A stretch of DNA of 64,000 nucleotides. Source: Leclercia adecarboxylata. Lineage in GTDB: Bacteria > Pseudomonadota > Gammaproteobacteria > Enterobacterales > Enterobacteriaceae. The notes under the pieces are model-generated. The model searched no databases. It was not told the origin of the DNA and worked only from the letters and a program-made list of their open reading frames with translations. Below, piece by piece: positions 57,423 through 64,000 of this stretch (positions are counted from its first letter, which is position 1; the number at the start of each line of letters is the position of its first letter). The stretch is taken from the NCBI RefSeq assembly GCF_023639785.1, contig NZ_CP098325.1, positions 992,001-1,056,000 of the forward strand, read 5' to 3'. A program made the translations under genes and the position numbers.

Positions 57423-57584
57423 TCAGGGGAGAGGGGCGGGTTGAGGAGAGCTTTTCCCTTCATAATCCCGCTTCACAATCTCCAGCGCCTTCAGCACCGT
57501 CTCGGTCGGAATGGCATGATTCTCCAGCAACATAATCAGGTCGACGGCCAGCTTTACTTCATCGGGGGCGTTTTCCAGTGACAC
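57423..57584 (-). CDS. rsmS: RsmS (YbaM) small DUF2496-family protein
   Basis: 53 residues with a GTG start at 57584, preceded by AGGAG (57591-57595) at 6 nt. An in-frame stop codon (TAG) two codons upstream excludes an earlier start. Residues 1-41 ([20 protein letters not shown], then the segment to VKRDY) follow E. coli RsmS. The last 12 ([12 protein letters not shown]) do not and are encoded by an intergenic repeat. The Pectobacterium homologue regulates secondary metabolism; in E. coli the role is unclear. It follows priC by 12 bp. Confidence 0.88.
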   Translation of the reverse strand: MSLENAPDEVKLAVDLIMLLENHAIPTETVLKALEIVKRDYEGKSSPQPAPLP

Positions 57585-57596
57585 ACACTACTCCTG

Positions 57597-58124
57597 TTAA
57601 CGGGTCAGACGCGCGATCACGCGTTCAATATCATCCAGTGCCTTGCGGCAGCGCTCAAGCCGTCCTTCAAGTGCGGTGATTTCGCGCATCAGCATCTGCT
57701 GTTCTTCCAGCGTTTCGGCCTGATTCAGCCGGGTCTCGCGTTCAGACTTCATTTCACATAGCCGACGTTCAAACTCCTGGTGTTCCAGACGCTTGCGCTG
57801 CCATTTTGTGGTGCCCGCAGTGGCACCGTCCCAGATGCGTAACGGCCAGGCGGCGATCTCCCGATGCAGGGCGGCAATCTGTTCTGCCAGATGACCGGCC
57901 AGCCAGGCGACCTGCTCAGACTGCGCGTTGTCCACAGCGTGGCGCAACTCATCCAGATGATGCTGGGCTTCATCGAGATAATCTTTCATCAGGGTGCTGC
58001 GGGTGCGGAACAACTGCCGGTCAAAACGCGGCTTCAGGGTGGCGTGCTGCATCAGCGGCGCGGCCTGCTCGCGCAGGGTGGTCAATTGATTTTGCAACGT
58101 CTGTAAAAGCAAGGCTGTTTTCAA
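57597..58124 (-). CDS. priC: Primosomal replication protein N'' (PriC)
   Basis: 175 residues, the E. coli length. PriC restarts stalled replication forks by loading DnaB onto SSB-coated DNA at gapped forks. It is an all-helical protein rich in Arg, Gln and Leu; the C-terminal domain (about 100-175) contains the conserved aromatic/Arg residues for SSB tail binding (KWQRKRLEHQEFERRLCEMK). It is the upstream partner of rsmS. The divergent gene is ybaN, 50 bp away. Confidence 0.95.
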   Translation of the reverse strand: MKTALLLQTLQNQLTTLREQAAPLMQHATLKPRFDRQLFRTRSTLMKDYLDEAQHHLDELRHAVDNAQSEQVAWLAGHLAEQIAALHREIAAWPLRIWDGATAGTTKWQRKRLEHQEFERRLCEMKSERETRLNQAETLEEQQMLMREITALEGRLERCRKALDDIERVIARLTR

Positions 58125-58174
58125 TCCGCACTCCAGTGGTACAGTAGCCGTTCAGTTTGATAACGATTTGCATT

Positions 58175-58552
58175 ATGCAGCGTACTATTCTAATCATCAT
58201 TGGCTGGCTTGCGGTAGTGCTCGGCACGCTCGGCGTCGTTTTACCTCTATTACCAACCACGCCCTTTATATTGCTGGCGGCGTGGTGCTTTGCCCGTTCT
58301 TCGCCGCGTTTTCACCACTGGCTGCTTTACCGCTCCTGGTTTGGCGGCTATCTGCGTCACTGGCAACAGTACCGTGCGATGCCCCCCGGCGCTAAGCCAC
58401 GGGCCATTGCGGTGATCCTCGTGACCTTTGCCCTTTCATTATGGATGGTAAAAATCATGTGGGTGCGGATCCTGCTGCTGGCGATCCTCACCTGCCTGCT
58501 GATTTTCATGTGGCGGATCCCCGTAGTTGATGGAAAGCAACAAAAGCAATAA
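58175..58552 (+). CDS. ybaN: DUF454 inner-membrane protein YbaN
   Basis: 125 residues, the E. coli length. Three or four hydrophobic helices: GWLAVVLGTLGVVLPLLPTT near 9-28, and a pair near 75-115. The motif PLLPTTPFILLAAWCFARSS is the DUF454 signature. Function is unknown. The start at MQRTILIIIGW was chosen over an ATG six codons upstream. It lies between priC and apt. Confidence 0.92.
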   Translation: MQRTILIIIGWLAVVLGTLGVVLPLLPTTPFILLAAWCFARSSPRFHHWLLYRSWFGGYLRHWQQYRAMPPGAKPRAIAVILVTFALSLWMVKIMWVRILLLAILTCLLIFMWRIPVVDGKQQKQ

Positions 58553-58704
58553 TCATCAGTATGGCTGTTGCAATTCTTGTGCGCAGCCAGTAAATTCGAC
58601 CGTTTTCGAGCACGGGCAGAGCTGGTCAAAGGTTAAACAATTGTTACTTTGACCGACCATTAATCCGCTCCGTGAGTAACACCGTTTTCATCAGGCATCC
58701 ATTT

Positions 58705-59256
58705 ATGACCGCAACTGCGCAGCAGCTTGAATTTCTTAAAAACAGCATCAAAAGCATCCAGGATTATCCGAAGCCTGGCATTCTTTTCCGTGATGTCACC
58801 AGCTTGCTGGAAGACCCGAAAGCGTATGCTCTCAGCATTGAACTGCTGGTTGAGCGCTATAAAAACGCGGGGATCACCAAAGTTGTAGGAACCGAGGCCC
58901 GCGGCTTCCTGTTTGGCGCTCCGGTTGCGCTGGCAATGGGCGTGGGCTTTGTGCCGGTACGTAAGCCGCGCAAGCTGCCTCGCGAAACCATCGCCGAGAG
59001 CTACGAGCTGGAATACGGCACCGACCAGCTTGAGATCCACGTTGATGCGATCAAACCAGGCGACAAAGTCCTGGTAGTTGACGATCTGCTGGCAACCGGC
59101 GGCACCATTGAAGCCACCGTGAAGCTGATTCGTCGTCTGGGTGGTGAAGTCACCGATGCGGCCTTCATCATCAACCTGTTCGATCTGGGCGGTGAACAGC
59201 GCCTCGAAAAACAGGGCATCACCAGCTACAGCCTCGTGCCTTTCCCGGGACATTAA
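58705..59256 (+). CDS. apt: Adenine phosphoribosyltransferase
   Basis: 183 residues, the E. coli length. It salvages adenine to AMP with PRPP. The PRPP-binding motif [13 protein letters not shown] lies near 123-135. The N-terminal hood and conserved [13 protein letters not shown] are present. The start at [13 protein letters not shown], 11 codons inside a longer frame, matches the family. Upstream sequence (ttgttactttgaccgaccattaat) resembles a promoter but was not resolved. A hairpin follows, then dnaX. Confidence 0.97.
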   Translation: MTATAQQLEFLKNSIKSIQDYPKPGILFRDVTSLLEDPKAYALSIELLVERYKNAGITKVVGTEARGFLFGAPVALAMGVGFVPVRKPRKLPRETIAESYELEYGTDQLEIHVDAIKPGDKVLVVDDLLATGGTIEATVKLIRRLGGEVTDAAFIINLFDLGGEQRLEKQGITSYSLVPFPGH

Positions 59257-59268
59257 TCCTCCCGCCCG

Positions 59269-59293
59269 CAACCTCGCCCAATGGGTGAGGTTG
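59269..59293 (+). terminator. Hairpin after apt
   Basis: CAACCTCGCCC (59269-59279) pairs with GGGTGAGGTTG (59283-59293), with one G-T pair and a short aat loop. There is no T run, so it may attenuate rather than terminate read-through into dnaX. Confidence 0.55.
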
Positions 59294-59345
59294 TGTTAGC
59301 ATTACCCCCCTGAATATCCACCTTCCAGCGTTGCAGAGCCTGCCC

Positions 59346-61277
59346 ATGAGTTATCAGGTGTTAGCCCGTAAATGGCGACCCCAAACCTTTGCTGACGTTG
59401 TCGGCCAGGAACATGTGCTGACCGCCCTGGCGAACAGCTTATCGCTAGGACGTATCCATCACGCCTGGCTTTTTTCCGGCACCCGTGGCGTCGGTAAAAC
59501 CTCTATTGCCCGTTTGCTGGCGAAAGGCCTTAACTGCGAAAGCGGGATCACCGCGACGCCGTGCGGCGTCTGCGATAACTGCCGTGAAATCGAGCAGGGA
59601 CGTTTTGTCGATCTGATTGAGATCGATGCCGCCTCGCGCACCAAAGTCGAAGATACCCGCGATCTGCTGGATAACGTCCAGTACGCTCCGGCGCGCGGCC
59701 GCTTCAAGGTCTATCTGATCGATGAAGTGCACATGCTGTCGCGCCACAGCTTTAACGCCCTGCTGAAAACGCTGGAAGAGCCGCCTGCACACGTTAAGTT
59801 CCTGCTGGCGACCACCGATCCGCAAAAGCTGCCGGTCACCATTTTATCCCGTTGCCTGCAGTTCCATCTGAAGGCGCTGGACGTCACGCAGATCCGCGAT
59901 CGGCTCGAATATATTCTCAACGAAGAGCAGGTTGCCCATGAGCCGCGTGCATTGCAGCTGCTGGCGCGTGCTGCCGATGGCAGCCTGCGCGATGCCCTCA
60001 GCCTCACCGATCAGGCGATTGCCAGCGGTGATGGCAAGCTGACGACCCAGGCGGTGAGCACAATGCTCGGCACGCTGGATGACGATCAGGCGCTGTCGCT
60101 GATTGAAGCGGTTGTCGGGGCCAACGGCGAGCGGGTGATGGAGCTGGTCAATGCCTCTGCATCACGCGGCGTCGAGTGGGAAGCCCTGCTGGTTGAGATG
60201 CTCAGCCTGCTACACCGTATTGCGATGGTGCAGCTCTCCCCGGCGGCGCTGGGCCCGGATATGGTGGCCATCGAACAGCGGATGCGCGAGCTGGCGCGCA
60301 CGATCCCGCCAACGGACATACAGCTCTACTATCAAACGCTGTTAATTGGCCGTAAGGAACTGCCGTTCGCCCCTGACAGACGTATGGGGGTTGAGATGAC
60401 ATTGCTGCGCGCGCTGGCGTTCCATCCGCGCATGCCGCTGCCGGAACCTGAGGTGCAGCCGCAGTCGTTCGCGCCGGCCGCGCCAACGGCAGTGCTCACG
60501 CCGCCGCAGGTGCCCGCGCAGCAGAGTGCGCCACCGCCGCGCCACGAGGTGCCGCTGTCGGATGCCACCAGTTCGGTGCTGGCTGCCCGTAGCCAGCTAC
60601 AGCGTGCTCAGGGAGCAACCAAGCCAAAAAAGAGTGAACCGGCAGCGCCTGCAAGAGCGCGGCCGGTCAATAACGCCGCGCTTGAACGTCTGGCTTCGGT
60701 CACGGATCGCGTCCAGTCGCGTTCGACAACGGTGACGTCTGAGCCAAAGGCGCCGGTTAAGCAAGAAGCGTATCGCTGGAAAGCGACCACCGTCACCGAA
60801 GAGGTGAAGGTCGAAATAGCCACGCCGAAGGCGCTGAAAAAGGCGCTGGAGCATGAGAAAACGCCTGAACTCTCCGCCAAACTTGCCGAGGAGTCCCTCG
60901 CGCGCGATCCCTGGGCGGCAGAGGTCAGTAAACTTAAGCTGCCGAAGCTGGTGGAGCAGGTAGCGCTTAACGCCTGGCGCGAGCAGGACGGCAACCGAAT
61001 CTGTCTGCATCTGCGCCCGGGCCAGCGTCACCTGAACTCGGCGAGCGCGCAGCAGGTCCTGACTGAGGCACTCTCCACATTACAGGGTGCCCCGGTTGAA
61101 TTGACCATCATTGAAGATGATAATCCGGCGGTGCGAACGCCGCTGGAGTGGCGTCAGGCCATTTATGAAGAGAAACTCGCGCAGGCGCGTGAGTCGATTA
61201 TCGCGGATAATAACATTCAGACCCTGCAGCGTTACTTTGATGCAGACCTGGATGAAGAGAGTATTCGACCCATTTGA
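59346..61277 (+). CDS. dnaX: DNA polymerase III subunits tau and gamma
   Basis: 643 residues for full-length tau, the E. coli length. AAA+ clamp-loader domain: Walker A GTRGVGKT near 45, the zinc-binding Cys cluster (CESGITATPCGVCDNC) near 64-79, Walker B and DEVHMLS. Domain IV (about 370-495) is Pro/Ala/Gln-rich, and domain V (about 500-643) binds the alpha subunit (PWAAEVSKLKLPKLVEQVAL). A -1 frameshift cassette produces the shorter gamma form. The start at MSYQVLARKWRP was chosen over an ATG five codons upstream. ybaB and recR follow in the same operon. Confidence 0.98.
   Translation: MSYQVLARKWRPQTFADVVGQEHVLTALANSLSLGRIHHAWLFSGTRGVGKTSIARLLAKGLNCESGITATPCGVCDNCREIEQGRFVDLIEIDAASRTKVEDTRDLLDNVQYAPARGRFKVYLIDEVHMLSRHSFNALLKTLEEPPAHVKFLLATTDPQKLPVTILSRCLQFHLKALDVTQIRDRLEYILNEEQVAHEPRALQLLARAADGSLRDALSLTDQAIASGDGKLTTQAVSTMLGTLDDDQALSLIEAVVGANGERVMELVNASASRGVEWEALLVEMLSLLHRIAMVQLSPAALGPDMVAIEQRMRELARTIPPTDIQLYYQTLLIGRKELPFAPDRRMGVEMTLLRALAFHPRMPLPEPEVQPQSFAPAAPTAVLTPPQVPAQQSAPPPRHEVPLSDATSSVLAARSQLQRAQGATKPKKSEPAAPARARPVNNAALERLASVTDRVQSRSTTVTSEPKAPVKQEAYRWKATTVTEEVKVEIATPKALKKALEHEKTPELSAKLAEESLARDPWAAEVSKLKLPKLVEQVALNAWREQDGNRICLHLRPGQRHLNSASAQQVLTEALSTLQGAPVELTIIEDDNPAVRTPLEWRQAIYEEKLAQARESIIADNNIQTLQRYFDADLDEESIRPI
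60610..60667 (+). promoter_or_regulatory. Programmed -1 ribosomal frameshift cassette in dnaX
   Basis: All three parts of the E. coli signal are present. The internal Shine-Dalgarno AGGGAG (60610-60615) is followed after 10 nt by the slippery heptamer A-AAA-AAG (60626-60632). The stem ACCGGC (60638-60643) with GCCGGT (60662-60667) comes next. After slipping, GAG-TGA ends translation at 60637, giving a gamma of 430 residues (429 shared plus Glu). Confidence 0.95.
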
Positions 61278-61309
61278 TCGTGAGTCTGACTTACGGTTGT
61301 TATCTTTAA

Positions 61310-61662
<353 letters not shown>

Positions 61663-61663
<1 letters not shown>

Positions 61664-62268
61664 TGCAAACCAGTCCGCTGCTTACGCAGTTAATGGAAGC
61701 GCTGCGCTGCCTGCCGGGCGTCGGCCCGAAGTCGGCGCAGCGTATGGCGTTTACTCTGCTGCAACGCGATCGCAGCGGCGGAATGCGCCTGGCGCAGGCG
61801 CTGACCCGCGCCATGTCGGAAATTGGTCACTGTGCCGATTGCCGCACCTTTACCGAGCAGGACGTGTGTAACATCTGCGCCAACCCGCGTCGTCAGGAAA
61901 ACGGTCAGATTTGCGTGGTGGAGAGTCCTGCGGACATCTACGCCATCGAACAGACCGGACAATTTTCTGGCCGCTACTTTGTGCTGATGGGCCACCTTTC
62001 ACCCCTTGACGGTATTGGTCCGGATGATATCGGCCTTGACCGGCTGGAACAGCGCCTGAAATCGGAAACGATCGCTGAGGTGATCCTCGCTACCAACCCA
62101 ACGGTGGAAGGGGAGGCGACAGCCAACTATATCGCCGAGCTGTGTGCCGAGTCGGGCGTCGACGCCAGTCGTATTGCCCACGGTGTTCCGGTTGGCGGTG
62201 AGCTGGAGATGGTCGACGGCACCACGCTGTCACACTCTCTGGCCGGTCGTCACAAGATTATTTTCTGA
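61663..62268 (+). CDS. recR: Recombination mediator RecR
   Basis: 201 residues, the E. coli length. Helix-hairpin-helix at the N-terminus ([13 protein letters not shown]), C4 zinc motif ([17 protein letters not shown]) near 54-72, and TOPRIM domain ([14 protein letters not shown]) near 80-175. With RecO and RecF it loads RecA on SSB-coated single-stranded DNA. The ATG overlaps the ybaB stop by one base, so expression is coupled to the dnaX operon. Confidence 0.97.
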
Positions 62269-62297
62269 CCAAACGGAGGCTGCAGACGCGGCCTCCG

Positions 62298-62326
62298 CTT
62301 GAAAAAATTCCCCCCTGGCCCCATCT
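62298..62326 (+). promoter_or_regulatory. Sigma-32 heat-shock promoter of htpG
   Basis: CTTGAAA (62298-62304), 14 bp, then CCCCATCT (62319-62326): a full match to the RpoH consensus, 55 bp before htpG. Confidence 0.93.
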
Positions 62327-62381
62327 CTCCCTCAACGCTTTTAAACCCCATTAAATGGCATTGTTGAGGTCGACTTAGTAT

Positions 62382-64000
62382 GAAAGGACAAGAAACCCGT
62401 GGTTTCCAGTCAGAAGTAAAACAACTTCTGCACCTGATGATCCATTCTCTTTATTCCAATAAAGAAATTTTCCTGCGTGAGCTTATCTCTAACGCCTCTG
62501 ATGCGGCAGACAAGCTGCGTTTTCGTGCGCTCTCGAAGCCAGAGCTGTATGAAGGTGACGGCGAACTGCGCGTACGCGTGTCGTTTGATAAAGAAAACCG
62601 CACCCTGACCATCGCGGATAACGGCATCGGGATGACCCGCGATGAAGCCATTGATCATCTTGGCACCATCGCTAAATCCGGCACCAAAGCGTTCCTGCAG
62701 TCAATGGGCTCCGATCAGGCTAAAGACAGCCAGCTGATCGGCCAGTTCGGCGTGGGCTTCTACTCCGCCTTCATCGTGGCGGATAAAGTCACCGTACGCA
62801 CCCGTGCGGCTGGCGAAAGCGCGGAAAACGGCGTGTTCTGGGAATCCCACGGCGAAGGTGAATACACCGTTGCCGATATCACCAAAGCCGATCGCGGGAC
62901 CGAGATCACGCTGCACCTGCGCGAAGGGGAAGATGATTTCCTCAACGACTGGCGCGTACGCTCCATCATCAGCAAATATTCCGACCATATCGCGCTGCCG
63001 GTAGAGATCGAAAAACGGGAAGAGCAGGACGGCGAAACCGTGATCTCCTGGGAGAAGATCAACAAGGCGCAGGCGCTGTGGACGCGTAACAAGTCTGAGA
63101 TCAAAGACGAAGAGTACACCGAGTTCTACAAGCACATCGCCCATGACTTTACCGATCCGCTGACCTGGAGCCACAACCGCGTGGAAGGGAAGCAGGAGTA
63201 CACCAGCCTGCTGTACATCCCGGCGCAGGCGCCGTGGGATATGTGGAACCGCGATCACAAGCACGGCCTGAAGCTGTACGTGCAGCGCGTGTTCATCATG
63301 GACGAAGCCGAGCAGTTCATGCCGAACTACCTGCGCTTTGTGCGTGGTCTGATTGATTCTAACGATCTGCCGCTGAACGTCTCCCGTGAGATCCTCCAGG
63401 ACAGCACCGTGACCCGCAACCTGCGCAACGCGCTGAGCAAACGTGCGCTGCAGATGCTGGATAAGCTGGCGAAAGATGACGCGGAAAAATACCAGACCTT
63501 CTGGAAACAGTTCGGCCTGGTGCTGAAAGAGGGGCCGGCAGAAGATTCCTCTAACCTCGAAGCTATCGCCAAACTGCTGCGCTTCGCCTCCACGCACACC
63601 GACTCTTCCGAGCAGACCGTATCGCTGGAAGAGTACATCTCCCGCATGAAAGAAGGGCAGGAGAAGATCTACTACATCACCGCCGACAGCTATGCCGCGG
63701 CGAAGAGCAGCCCGCACCTGGAGCTGCTGCGTAAGAAAGGCATCGAAGTGCTGCTGCTTTCCGATCGCATCGATGAGTGGATGATGAACTACCTGACCGA
63801 GTTCAGCGGTAAAGCGTTCCAGTCCGTTGCTAAAGCCGATGAGTCCATCGACAAGCTGGCGGATGAAGTGGACGAAACCGCAAAAGAGGCGGAAAAAGCC
63901 CTGGAGCCGTTCGTTGAGCGCGTAAAAACCCATCTGGGCGATCGCGTCAAAGAGGTGCGTTTCACCCACCGTCTGACGGATACCCCGGCTATCGTCACCA
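62382..64000 (+). CDS. htpG: Hsp90-family chaperone HtpG, 3' end outside the window
   Basis: 539 codons are visible of about 624; the frame is open to the right edge. The N-terminal ATPase domain (1-215) has the GHKL motifs [16 protein letters not shown] (catalytic Glu at 34), DNGIGM and [11 protein letters not shown]. The middle domain (about 230-495) carries RNLRNALSK and the conserved catalytic-loop Arg region. Part of the C-terminal dimerisation domain is cut off. ATP-dependent chaperone induced by heat, in line with the consensus sigma-32 promoter. Confidence 0.97.

Overview
This window is the chromosome of an enterobacterium close to Escherichia and Salmonella, most likely Enterobacter, Lelliottia or Leclercia. 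Gene order follows the E. coli K-12 ispA-to-htpG segment almost gene for gene, and protein lengths usually match exactly. Differences from K-12 include a divergent cysteine desulfhydrase gene (cdsH) beside decR, a lacI-lacZ pair without lacY, a yczR-yczE pair, a lone rpmJ2 between pdeB and ylaC, and no maa gene between ylaC and hha. Species is inferred from synteny and remembered protein sequences, not from a search.

Layout. 1-5.5 kb: isoprenoid and cofactor genes (ispA end, xseB, thiI, yajL-panE, yajQ, yajR). 5.7-6.3 kb: a small orphan gene for a double-glycine-leader peptide whose mature part is eight hendecad repeats; this is the most unusual item in the window. 6.3-11.1 kb: the cyoABCDE cytochrome bo3 operon with its regulatory region. 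11.6-14.4 kb: yajG-ampG (peptidoglycan recycling, relevant to AmpC induction) and bolA. 14.6-23.3 kb: the protein quality control cluster tig, clpP, clpX, lon, hupB, ppiD, with sigma-32 style promoters before clpP and lon. 23.4-27.8 kb: ybaV, fadM, queC, ybaE, cof. 27.8-35.8 kb: cdsH/decR (cysteine detoxification), mdlAB (ABC exporter), glnK-amtB (ammonium uptake with a sigma-54 promoter) and tesB. 36-37.2 kb: ybaY, atl and the 4.5S RNA gene ffs.

37.2-44.55 kb is an accessory block inserted between ffs and ybaA, which are neighbours in K-12. It holds an uncharacterised two-gene unit preceded by PhoB-box-like repeats, the MocR-type regulator yczR with its divergent membrane partner yczE, and lacI-lacZ. 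A 17-bp lac-operator-like sequence lies in front of lacI and again, exactly inverted, in front of lacZ.

44.6-57.4 kb: ybaA, pdeB (c-di-GMP phosphodiesterase), zinc-regulated rpmJ2, ylaC, hha-tomB, the multidrug pump acrAB with its divergent repressor acrR, and the mechanosensitive channel mscK. 57.4-64 kb: rsmS, priC, ybaN, apt, dnaX with a complete programmed-frameshift cassette, ybaB-recR, and htpG running off the end. No insertion sequence, prophage, tRNA, rRNA or CRISPR array was seen. REP-type hairpins occur in several intergenic gaps.
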